Of a DNA stretch of 64,000 nucleotides, positions 43,655 to 52,700 are shown one piece after another (position 1 is the first letter of the stretch; every line of letters begins with the position of its first letter). The position numbers were made by a program, and so were the translations under genes. The notes under the pieces were generated by a model that saw only the letters and a list, made by a program, of their open reading frames with translations, was not told the origin of the DNA and ran no database searches. The stretch spans positions 286,259 through 350,258 of the forward strand of contig CANLEE010000003.1 in the NCBI GenBank assembly GCA_947489585.1, given 5' to 3'. The DNA is from an uncultured Psychroserpens sp. GTDB taxonomy: Bacteria; Bacteroidota; Bacteroidia; Flavobacteriales; Flavobacteriaceae.

Positions 43655-46012
43655 ATGGCAAAGAAAACAGCAACAAAAAAAACTCCTGCTAAGGGTAACG
43701 CTCAAGACTTTTCAAAATATATTAGACGTTTCTGGATGATTTTTACAGGAGGCGTTTTTCTATTCTTCCTTATGTTTTTATTAGCATCTTGGGGAGCTTT
43801 AGGAGAGATGCCTGATCATACAATTCTTGAAAACCCTAAAACATTTTTAGCTACAGAAATTATTTCTTCAGATGATAAAACTTTAGGTAAATTCTATTTA
43901 GACGACAACAGAACACCAGTAGATTATGAAGAATTACCAAAAGAACTAGTAGACGCCTTAATTGCTACTGAAGATGCGCGTTATCATGACCATTCAGGAA
44001 TTGATTTAAGAGGTACGGTTCGAGCCTTTGTTTATTTAGGAAAAAAAGGTGGAGCAAGTACCATTTCTCAGCAATTAGCTAGGCAGTTGTTTGTTGGTGT
44101 GCGTTCAAAAAATAAATTTGAGGCTGTTACTCAAAAATTAAAAGAGTGGGTTATTGCTATCCGTTTAGAACGTCAGTATACCAAAGAAGAAATTATTGCC
44201 ATGTATTTTAATATTTATGACTTCGGAAATAATGCTGATGGTATTAGAAGCGCATCTCGTATTTACTTCGGGAAAGAGCCAAAAGATTTAGAGCTCAAAG
44301 AGTCTGCAATGCTAGTAGGAATGTTTAAAAATTCTTCATTATATAATCCAAGACCACACCGTAACCCTGAAGGAGTGAAAAACAGACGAAATGTAGTTTT
44401 AGCCCAAATGAACAAATACGAGTACATTTCACAAACCATAAAAGACAGCTTACAGGATACAGAATTGGATTTGAATTACTCTCCTGAATCGCATCGTGAA
44501 GGTACAGCAACTTATTTTAGAGCCTATTTAGATAAGTTTATGAAAGAATGGATTAAAGACAATCCAAAACCTGATGGATCAAGATATAACCTCTATAACG
44601 ACGGACTCAAAATATACACAACAGTGGACTCTAGAATGCAAAAATATGCAGAGGATGCTGTGGCAAGACATATGCCGAGACTTCAAGCAGAGTTTGATAA
44701 TCAAAACACACCAAAACGAAATAAGACAGCTCCATTTTTAGACCTAGACACACAAGAAATAAAAGATTTAATGAATGCTGGTATGAGACGTTCTGAACGT
44801 TGGCGAGTTATGAAATCTGAAGGGAAGTCTGAAGAGGAAATTAAAGCCTCATTTGAAAAACCTGTACAAATGAGCATTTTTGCTTGGCAAGATGGTAAGC
44901 CTAGTGAGATAGATACGGTTATGAAACCTATTGATTCTATGCGCTATTATAAGTCCTTTTTACAACCAGGTATGATGTCTATGGATCCTCAAACGGGTCA
45001 TGTGAAAGCTTGGGTTGGTGGTATGAACTACAGACATTTTCAGTACGATCATGTAAAACAAGGAAAACGTCAAGTAGGCTCTACATTCAAACCATTTGTT
45101 TACGCTACAGCTATAGACCAATTACACTTATCGCCTTGTGATACGATACCTAGACAGCAAATTACAATAGAAGCTGAAAAATATGGGAACCCAGAACCTT
45201 GGACAGCTAAAAACTCTGATGGCCGTTATGATGGATTCTTAACCTTAAAAGCAGCTTTAGGAAATTCAGTAAATACAGCAACAGCGCGTTTAATGGATAA
45301 AGTAGGCCCAGAACCTGTTGTCGATATGGCTAAAAATTTAGGAATCACATCCGATATTCCTCCTGTGCCAGCAATCGCATTGGGAACACCAGATATTAGT
45401 GTTTATGAAATGGTTGCTGCTTACGCTACATTTGCAAATAAAGGCGTATATAATAAACCTGTTATGGTGACTAGAATTGAAGATAAAAACGGTACAATAT
45501 TGTATCAATTCACTCCAGAAACTAAAGATGTGTTAAGTGCTGAAGTAGCATACACGACAGTGAATCTCATGCAAGGTGTTGTAGAGGCTGGTTCGGGAAG
45601 TAGATTGAGAGATAGCTGGAGGACAAATCAAACATTGTATAAAGAGATTATTACGGGATATCCATATGAACTTACAAATCCAATTGCAGGAAAGACAGGT
45701 ACGACACAAAACCAAAGTGACGGTTGGTTTATGGGAATGGTGCCAAATTTAGTAACAGGTGTTTGGGTAGGAGCCGAAGATAGAGCGGCTCACTTTAGGA
45801 CAATAGATTATGGTCAAGGTGCTTCTATGGCCTTACCTATTTGGGGGATGTATATGAAAGCTTGTTATGGAGATGAAGAATTAGGAATTTCTAAAGACCA
45901 ATTCGAAAAGCCATCAGACCTTTCAATTGAAGTTGATTGTGCAAAGTGGAAAGGGAATGATGGAGAAGGTAAAGACCCTAAAGACGAATTGGACGGTGTA
46001 TTAGATTTTTAA
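43655..46012 (+). CDS. Class A penicillin-binding protein (PBP1A)
   Basis: A 785-residue bifunctional enzyme. A cytoplasmic Lys/Thr-rich tail and one membrane helix (about 28-48) precede a GT51 glycosyltransferase domain with Glu106 in EDARYHDHSGID, then a transpeptidase domain with Ser476-x-x-Lys479, SVN and KTG motifs. It polymerises and cross-links peptidoglycan in the periplasm. The ATG at 43655 is used; a TTG at 43649 lies in the gldH end. A terminator follows 25 bp after the stop. Confidence 0.93.
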   Translation: MAKKTATKKTPAKGNAQDFSKYIRRFWMIFTGGVFLFFLMFLLASWGALGEMPDHTILENPKTFLATEIISSDDKTLGKFYLDDNRTPVDYEELPKELVDALIATEDARYHDHSGIDLRGTVRAFVYLGKKGGASTISQQLARQLFVGVRSKNKFEAVTQKLKEWVIAIRLERQYTKEEIIAMYFNIYDFGNNADGIRSASRIYFGKEPKDLELKESAMLVGMFKNSSLYNPRPHRNPEGVKNRRNVVLAQMNKYEYISQTIKDSLQDTELDLNYSPESHREGTATYFRAYLDKFMKEWIKDNPKPDGSRYNLYNDGLKIYTTVDSRMQKYAEDAVARHMPRLQAEFDNQNTPKRNKTAPFLDLDTQEIKDLMNAGMRRSERWRVMKSEGKSEEEIKASFEKPVQMSIFAWQDGKPSEIDTVMKPIDSMRYYKSFLQPGMMSMDPQTGHVKAWVGGMNYRHFQYDHVKQGKRQVGSTFKPFVYATAIDQLHLSPCDTIPRQQITIEAEKYGNPEPWTAKNSDGRYDGFLTLKAALGNSVNTATARLMDKVGPEPVVDMAKNLGITSDIPPVPAIALGTPDISVYEMVAAYATFANKGVYNKPVMVTRIEDKNGTILYQFTPETKDVLSAEVAYTTVNLMQGVVEAGSGSRLRDSWRTNQTLYKEIITGYPYELTNPIAGKTGTTQNQSDGWFMGMVPNLVTGVWVGAEDRAAHFRTIDYGQGASMALPIWGMYMKACYGDEELGISKDQFEKPSDLSIEVDCAKWKGNDGEGKDPKDELDGVLDF

Positions 46013-46036
46013 GCACTTATTTAATTATAAAAACAG

Positions 46037-46064
46037 AAGCCATTCATTTTTGAATGGCTTTTTT
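46037..46064 (+). terminator. Terminator after the PBP1A gene
   Basis: AAGCCATTCA and TGAATGGCTT form a 10-bp perfect stem with loop TTTT, followed by a T-run. Confidence 0.9.
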
Positions 46065-46098
46065 ATTTCGTAATTTTCCAATAGTAAATTAAAGACAA

Positions 46099-46800
46099 AT
46101 GATTAGTAAAAAAGTAGCTAATGTTAAAGAAGCACTTAAAGGTGTTTCTGATAATATGACCTTTATGTTTGGTGGTTTTGGACTATCAGGAATCCCGGAA
46201 AATGCCATTGCTGAATTGGTTCATCTAGGCGTTAAAGGGCTTAAATGTATTTCTAATAATGCTGGTGTAGACGATTTTGGTTTGGGCTTATTATTACAAG
46301 GCAAACAAATAGATAAAATGACCTCTTCTTATGTAGGAGAAAATGATGAGTTTGAACGGCAAATGCTATCTGGAGAACTTGAAGTAGAATTAATCCCTCA
46401 AGGCACACTTGCAGAGCGTTGTCGAGCAGCACAAGCAGGTTTTCCCGCAGTGTATACACCTGCTGGATATGGAACTGAAGTGGCTGATGGCAAAGAGACT
46501 AGAGAGTTTGATGGTAAAATGTATGTTTTAGAATATGCATTTAAAGCAGACTTCGCTTTTGTTAAAGCATGGAAAGGAGACGCCGCAGGGAACCTAATTT
46601 TTAAAGGGACAGCGCGAAATTTTAATCCTAATATGTGTGGTGCTGCGAAAATCACAGTTGCTGAGGTAGAAGAGCTAGTTCCTGTTGGGACTTTAGACCC
46701 AAATCAAATCCATATTCCTGGCATATTTGTAAAGCGAATTTTTCAAGGGGAACGTTATGAGAAACGAATTGAACAACGAACAGTTAGACAAAGAAATTAA
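46099..46800 (+). CDS. 3-oxoacid CoA-transferase subunit A
   Basis: A 233-residue alpha subunit that transfers CoA from succinyl-CoA to a 3-oxoacid such as acetoacetate. The CoA-binding [13 protein letters not shown] motif and the conserved Gly-rich PAGYGT are present. It forms a heterodimer with the protein encoded 2 bp downstream. It matches the ScoA type in length. Confidence 0.94.
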   Translation: MISKKVANVKEALKGVSDNMTFMFGGFGLSGIPENAIAELVHLGVKGLKCISNNAGVDDFGLGLLLQGKQIDKMTSSYVGENDEFERQMLSGELEVELIPQGTLAERCRAAQAGFPAVYTPAGYGTEVADGKETREFDGKMYVLEYAFKADFAFVKAWKGDAAGNLIFKGTARNFNPNMCGAAKITVAEVEELVPVGTLDPNQIHIPGIFVKRIFQGERYEKRIEQRTVRQRN

Positions 46801-46802
46801 TT

Positions 46803-47456
46803 ATGTTAGATAAAAACGGCATCGCAAAACGCATCGCAAAAGAAGTTCAAGATGGATATTATGTTAACCTTGGAATTGGGATTCCAACATTGGTTGCTAA
46901 CTATGTGCGAGACGATATAGAAGTAGAATTTCAAAGTGAGAATGGTGTTCTTGGAATGGGACCATTCCCTTTTGAAGGTGAGGAAGACGCAGATATTATA
47001 AACGCAGGAAAACAGACCATAACAACTTTACCTGGTGCAAGTTTCTTTGATTCGGCGACGAGCTTCTCAATGATTAGAGGTCAGCATGTTGATTTAACTA
47101 TTCTTGGCGCTATGGAAGTGGCAGAAAATGGAGACATTGCAAATTGGAAAATCCCAGGAAAGATGGTTAAGGGCATGGGTGGCGCTATGGACTTGGTTGC
47201 AAGTGCAGAGAATATTATTGTAGCTATGATGCATACTAATAGAGCTGGTGCTTCAAAATTATTAAAACGATGTTCGTTACCATTAACAGGCGTAGGTTGT
47301 GTTAAAAAAGTAGTGACCAATCTTGCTGTTATGGAAATAACAGATCAAGGGTTTAAGTTGTTAGAACGTGCTCCAGGCGTCTCAGTAGATCAAATTAGAG
47401 AAGCTACTGAAGGCACGTTAATTGTAGAAGGCGATATTCCTGAAATGGATTTGTAA
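46803..47456 (+). CDS. 3-oxoacid CoA-transferase subunit B
   Basis: A 217-residue beta subunit with the catalytic Glu in SENGVLGMGPFP (residue about 46) and the GAMEVAENGDIANWKIPG stretch typical of ScoB. Partner of the upstream subunit A; in flavobacteria the pair is used in ketone body or branched-chain amino acid breakdown. A terminator closes the two-gene operon. Confidence 0.94.
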   Translation: MLDKNGIAKRIAKEVQDGYYVNLGIGIPTLVANYVRDDIEVEFQSENGVLGMGPFPFEGEEDADIINAGKQTITTLPGASFFDSATSFSMIRGQHVDLTILGAMEVAENGDIANWKIPGKMVKGMGGAMDLVASAENIIVAMMHTNRAGASKLLKRCSLPLTGVGCVKKVVTNLAVMEITDQGFKLLERAPGVSVDQIREATEGTLIVEGDIPEMDL

Positions 47457-47479
47457 TACTAATAATGAAGTAAAATTTT

Positions 47480-47506
47480 AGCCACTTTAACGAGTGGCTT
47501 TTTATT
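47480..47506 (+). terminator. Terminator after the CoA-transferase genes
   Basis: AGCCACT (47480-47486) and AGTGGCT (47493-47499) form a 7-bp stem with loop TTAACG, followed by a T-run. Confidence 0.85.
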
Positions 47507-47570
47507 TTTTAAATAACAAAAATGTAAGAAAAATCAACAAAATATATGTTAAATGTTAAAATATAGTGCA

Positions 47571-47601
47571 TTTAATCGATTTATAATGTATTTTAACTGA
47601 T
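47571..47601. promoter_or_regulatory. Paired TTTAATCGAT-like boxes
   Basis: TTTAATCGAT (47571-47580) and TTTAACTGAT (47592-47601), start-to-start distance 21 bp; the first is identical to the boxes at 22068 and 22088, where the distance is 20 bp. Confidence 0.45.
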
Positions 47602-47675
47602 AAATTAAAAATAAGTTTCATATTCGTAAAACCAAATCGAAACAACCAAATTTACTTTTAACTAAACATTTATGA

Positions 47676-47731
47676 TTTGCCCCAAATCTATCATAAATTT
47701 TAACCGAATGAACTTTTTTGCCCCAAATCTA
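47676..47731. repeat. Two 15-bp direct repeats TTTGCCCCAAATCTA
   Basis: Identical 15-mers at 47676-47690 and 47717-47731, 41 bp apart (about four helical turns). A shorter CCCAAATCT also occurs at 22127-22135, about 20 bp before the lipoprotein gene start. Confidence 0.6.
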
Positions 47732-47830
47732 CCAAAACCTACGAATACCGAAAACAAGTTTATAACTGGTTTTCAAAAAACTTTAAGATTGCTCAAAAAT
47801 ATCTTAACCTTAACTAAAAAAATATTCATG

Positions 47831-49522
47831 CTATAATCCTTTAGGAATAGCATGAATAAGTTTTTTAGTATATGTTTTTTGAGGATTACTGTAGATTTTA
47901 TCTGCATCACCTAGTTCCTCAATCTCTCCTTTATTCATAACAATTAATTGATTAGCCATATATTTTACAACGGCTAAGTCATGTGATATAAATATATAAG
48001 TGAATCCAAATTGTGATTTCAAATCATTCAAAAGATTTAATACTTGTGCTTGCACCGAAATATCCAATGCCGAAACCGATTCATCACAGATAATAAATTG
48101 TGGTTCTAAGGCTATAGCTCTGGCAATACCAATACGCTGACGTTGACCTCCAGAAAACTCATGCGGATAGCGATTATAATAAGTTTCATCTAATCCCACT
48201 TTTACTAAAAGATCTAAGACTTTGTCCTTTCTGTCCTTATCATTTATTCCAATACCGTGAACTTTCATAGGCTCTAGTATAGCTTTACCGACTGTAAGCC
48301 TCGGATTTAGGGATGCATAAGGATCTTGAAATATAATCTGTATATCTTTTCTAAGTTTTCTAATTTCAGATTTTGAAAGATTAGTAATGTCTTTTCCGTT
48401 ATACAAAATTGAACCAGCAGTCGCTTTATCTAATTGTAAAATGGCACTTGATAACGTAGACTTTCCACAACCAGATTCACCAACCAAACCAAGTGTTTCT
48501 CCTTTATATAATTTAAAAGAGACTTTATTTACCGCTTTAAATAGTTCTGGTTTTGAAAACCAACCCGATTTTGAGACAAATTCTTTTTCTAAATTAATGA
48601 CTTCTAAGAGTGGTTTTTGAGCGTATATTTTTTTCTGAGCTTGAGCACGCATATCCGAAGTAATGATTTCAGAGTTTGTTGTATCATTTATGAAATCATC
48701 AATGGTAGGTAATTGTTTTAACCTTGTGTTCATAGAAGGCCTAGAGTTTATTAAAGCCTTGGTATATATGTGTTTGGGAGATTTAAAAACTTGATTAACA
48801 TCACCTTGCTCTACAATATCACCTTTATACATTACAATAATGCGATCCGCAATTTCAGAGACTAATGATAAATCATGTGAGATAAAAATGATGCTCATTT
48901 GCTCTTCTTGCTGCAATTGTTTCAAGAGTAAAATAATATCCTTCTGCACTGTGACATCCAACGCTGTTGTAGGTTCGTCAGCAATTAAAACCTTAGGCTT
49001 ACATGCAATAGCCATTGCAATCATAACACGTTGTTTTTGTCCGCCAGAAATTTCATGAGGATAAGCTTTGTAAACACGTTCTGGTAATGGAAGTTTAACC
49101 TTTTCAAAAAGAGCTAATGTTTCAACTTTAGCTTCAGCTTTTGATAAATTAGTGTGCTGAAGTAAAATTTCTAGGACTTGTTTGCCGCAGGTCATAGATG
49201 GATTCAAAGAACTCATGGGTTCTTGAAATATCATAGCAATCTCATTTCCTCTTATTTTTTGAAAATGGTTTTGGCTAACAGCAGTTAAGTCTTGCTCATT
49301 AAACAGTATAGACCCTTGAGTGATTTTTGAAATTTTCTTTGGAAGTAAACCTAAAATGGCTAGAGAAGATACAGATTTCCCGGAACCAGATTCACCAACA
49401 ATACCTAAAATTTCATTTGGATATAAATGATAAGATATATTGTGAATAATTTCATTTTCATGTCCTTCCGAAGAAAAAGAAATCGATATGTTTTTTATAT
49501 CGAGTAATTTAGAGTTCTGCAT
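47831..49522 (-). CDS. ABC transporter with two fused ATPase domains (oligopeptide/glutathione type)
   Basis: A 563-residue protein with two complete nucleotide-binding domains. The first has Walker A GESGSGKS at 43-50, signature SGGQKQR and Walker B VLIADEPTT; the second has GESGCGKS, signature SGGQRQR and FIICDESVS. This is the DppD-DppF or GsiA/YejF layout, energising uptake of peptides or related compounds with two permeases and a binding protein. None of those partners are near. Both domains look active. Convergent with the CoA-transferase operon. Confidence 0.93.
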   Translation of the reverse strand: MQNSKLLDIKNISISFSSEGHENEIIHNISYHLYPNEILGIVGESGSGKSVSSLAILGLLPKKISKITQGSILFNEQDLTAVSQNHFQKIRGNEIAMIFQEPMSSLNPSMTCGKQVLEILLQHTNLSKAEAKVETLALFEKVKLPLPERVYKAYPHEISGGQKQRVMIAMAIACKPKVLIADEPTTALDVTVQKDIILLLKQLQQEEQMSIIFISHDLSLVSEIADRIIVMYKGDIVEQGDVNQVFKSPKHIYTKALINSRPSMNTRLKQLPTIDDFINDTTNSEIITSDMRAQAQKKIYAQKPLLEVINLEKEFVSKSGWFSKPELFKAVNKVSFKLYKGETLGLVGESGCGKSTLSSAILQLDKATAGSILYNGKDITNLSKSEIRKLRKDIQIIFQDPYASLNPRLTVGKAILEPMKVHGIGINDKDRKDKVLDLLVKVGLDETYYNRYPHEFSGGQRQRIGIARAIALEPQFIICDESVSALDISVQAQVLNLLNDLKSQFGFTYIFISHDLAVVKYMANQLIVMNKGEIEELGDADKIYSNPQKTYTKKLIHAIPKGL

Positions 49523-49552
49523 ATGTAAATGTAGTCATTTTCTGTTATTGAT

Positions 49553-49569
49553 TTACGGAAAAACCGTAA
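49553..49569. promoter_or_regulatory. TTACGG-N5-CCGTAA palindrome upstream of the M12B protease gene
   Basis: Perfect 6-bp inverted repeat with an AAAAA centre. The same palindrome with a GAAAA centre is at 54290-54306 before the second protease gene. Confidence 0.55.
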
Positions 49570-49592
49570 CCAAATTTTTTATTTGCGCACTT

Positions 49593-49619
49593 CAACGAAA
49601 ACGTTGTAGTATAGTTTTG
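49593..49619 (+). promoter_or_regulatory. Probable promoter and operator of the M12B protease gene
   Basis: TAGTTTTG (49612-49619) matches the -7 consensus. CAACG-AAAA-CGTTG (49593-49606), a perfect 5-bp inverted repeat, takes the place of a -33 element. The implied leader is about 130 bp. Confidence 0.4.
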
Positions 49620-49755
49620 ATATTAACAAAATTTTAATATTTTCATGCGATTTTAATCACAAAAAGCTTGTTTTTTATGATAAATGCATATTTAAATACT
49701 TAAAAATCAGAAATATTACTAATTCAATTCAATTAACTTAAATATATCCATCAAC

Positions 49756-52700
49756 ATGAAAATTAAACTACTATTACTTATTACATTAATAAGTACAAAT
49801 TTTGTTTTAGCACAAGGAAATTCACTTTGGAAACGACAAGCAAATCGAAGTGACATTGCCGTTAAAGCAAGCAAACAAAATTTACCCAAAACCCAAACTT
49901 TTACTTTAAACATTAATGGTTTAAAGCAGGCTTTATCTAAAGCTCCTGACAGAAAATTTCTTCATAATGGGGCATCAGGAGTGATTTTATCATTTCCAAA
50001 TGATGAAGGTCAATTTGAAAGATTTAGAATTGCTGAGGCTTCAGTATTAAGCGCTGAGCTTCAAGAAAGATATCCTGATATTAGATCATATGTTGGTCAA
50101 GGGATTGATGATCCTTCGGCGACAATTAGATTTAGTGTATCACCTTTGGGTTTTCAAAGTATGCGTTTATCTGCAAATATGCCAGCTACATTTATAGAAG
50201 CATATTCTCAAGATTTAACACAGTATGCAGCTTATAAAAGAGCAGACAGGTTAGATTATTCTGATGACTTCGAATGCACAGTAACAGATCAGGTTAATAA
50301 GCAAATGGATAATGGGATGCAGCAAAGAAATGCCGATGATGGTATTTTGAGAACATACAGGTTAGCGGTTTCAACTACTGGAGAATATACGGCATACCAT
50401 GGTGGTACAAAAGCTTTAGCTTTAGCCGCAATTAACCAAACGATGACTCGTGTGAATGGTATTTTTGAGAACGATTTTAATGTAACTATGGTTCTTATTT
50501 CTAATACTGATGATGTCATTTATACGAATGCAAATTCTGATCCATACAGTAATGGAAGCTTTAATGGACAGTTACAATCTACTCTAACAAGTGTGATTGG
50601 TGAATCAAATTATGACATTGGACATTTATTCGCAAGAGCTTCTAATAATGGTAATGCAGGCTGCATAGGATGTGTTTGTGTAAACGGTCAAAAAGGTAGT
50701 GCTTTTACATCACGTACCGATCCAGAGGGAGATCCTTTTGATGTTGATTATGTAGCGCACGAAATTGGCCACCAATTTGGTGGAAACCACACTTGGACAT
50801 TTAATGGAAACGAAGGAACTAATGCGCAAATGGAACCTGGAAGTGGATCAACAATTATGGGTTATGCTGGAATTACAGGGGCTACAGATGTACAATCTAA
50901 CAGTGACCCGTACTTTCATGCAAGATCTATTGAACAAATTACAGATTATATCAAGACAACTAGTTGTCAAACTAATACGAATACAGGTAATGCTGTACCA
51001 ACTGCTGATGCAGGTTCAAATTACACGATTCCAAAAGGAACTGCTTTTGTTTTAGAAGGTTCAGGATCTGATGCGAATTCTGGCGATGTATTAACGTATT
51101 GTTGGGAGCAGTATGATGAAAACAATGCTTCTACCACTTATCCTAGTGTTACGGCTACTTCTGGCGTGGCGTTCAGATCATACAGTCCATCAACAAATAC
51201 AGATAGATATTTCCCGAGATTATCAACGATTAAATCTGGAGCGACATCTTGGCAATGGGAAGCGGTTCCTAATGTAGCTCGTAGTTTAAATTTCAGACTT
51301 ACTGTTAGAGATAATAGAGCGGGAGGAGCTGCAAATAATAGCGATGATATGGTCGTTTCAGTTAATGGAACTGCAGGACCATTTGTTGTAAACTCTCCAA
51401 ACACAAATGTGACTTGGAATGCTGGGACTACTCAAACTGTTACATGGAATGTAGCTGGTACTACTGGAAATGGAGTTAATGCTGCAAATGTTGATATTTT
51501 CTTATCAACAGATGGAGGAGATACATACCCAATTGCTTTAGCTTCTGGAGTAACTAATGATGGCTCGCATGATATTGTAGTGCCTAATAGCCAAGGAAAC
51601 CAAAATAGAATTATGGTCAGAGGAGCAAATAATATTTTCTTTGACATCTCTAATTCAAACTTTACAATAGCTGGTCAAGTAGCTTGTACTGCAAATGTAC
51701 CAACTGGGTTGGCTGCGTCTAATGTTGGTGAAACAACAGCAACTTTAAGTTGGAATGCTGTAGCTGGAGCAACTTATGATTTAAGATATCGTCAGGTTGG
51801 AGCGTCAAGTTGGACTACAACAGCTGTTACTGGAATTTCTTCAAATGTCACGGGATTATCAGCCTTAACACAATACGAAGCGCAAGTAAGAAGTAAATGT
51901 TCAGGTGGCAGCAATTCGGCATATAGTTCGTCTGTGAATTTCACAACGACAGATGTGCAATTGACCTACTGTGATTCTGCAAGCACAAATACTAATGATG
52001 AATTTATTAGCCGTGTACAATTAAACACTATAGATAATGCGTCTGGAGCACAATTTTATTCAGATTTCACAGGAATTTCTACAACATTAGACAAAGGTTC
52101 TCAATATACAATAACAGTAACACCTACGTGGACAGGAACAGTATATTCTGAAGGATATGCAGTTTGGATTGATTACAACAGAGATGGTGATTTTACAGAT
52201 GCTGGAGAACTAGTTTGGTCTCAAGCAGCTACTCAGAATACTCCTGTAAGTGGAAGTTTCACTGTACCTAATGGCGCTGTTGAAAATGCTACGAGAATGC
52301 GAGTTTCAATGAAATATAATGGGATTCCTACAGAATGTGAAACATTCCAATATGGCGAAGTTGAAGATTATACGGTTAACATCCAAGGGTCTGGACCAGA
52401 TACAGAAGCTCCTGTAATTTCATTAAATGGTGCATCAACAATAAATTTAAGTGTTGGGAATGCTTATAATGAATTAGGTGCGACAGCTACAGATAATGTA
52501 GATGGTGATATTTCAGGAAATATTATTATTGGTGGAGACACAGTAAATACAAATGTAATTGGAACTTATAGCGTGACTTATAATGTAAGTGATGCTGCAG
52601 GTAATGCTGCTGCTGAGGTGACAAGAACAGTAACGGTAAGTGATACTACTGCACCAGTAATTACCTTAATAGGCGCATCGACAATAAACTTAAATGTTGG

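Larger units (their letters stand above)
47511..47830. other. Gene-free region with orphan regulatory-looking repeats
   Basis: No coding frame of note lies between the CoA-transferase terminator and the convergent ABC gene. It holds paired TTTAATCGAT/TTTAACTGAT boxes (47571-47601) like those at 22068, and two TTTGCCCCAAATCTA repeats (47676-47690, 47717-47731) 41 bp apart. It looks like a promoter region and leader without a gene. Confidence 0.55.
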
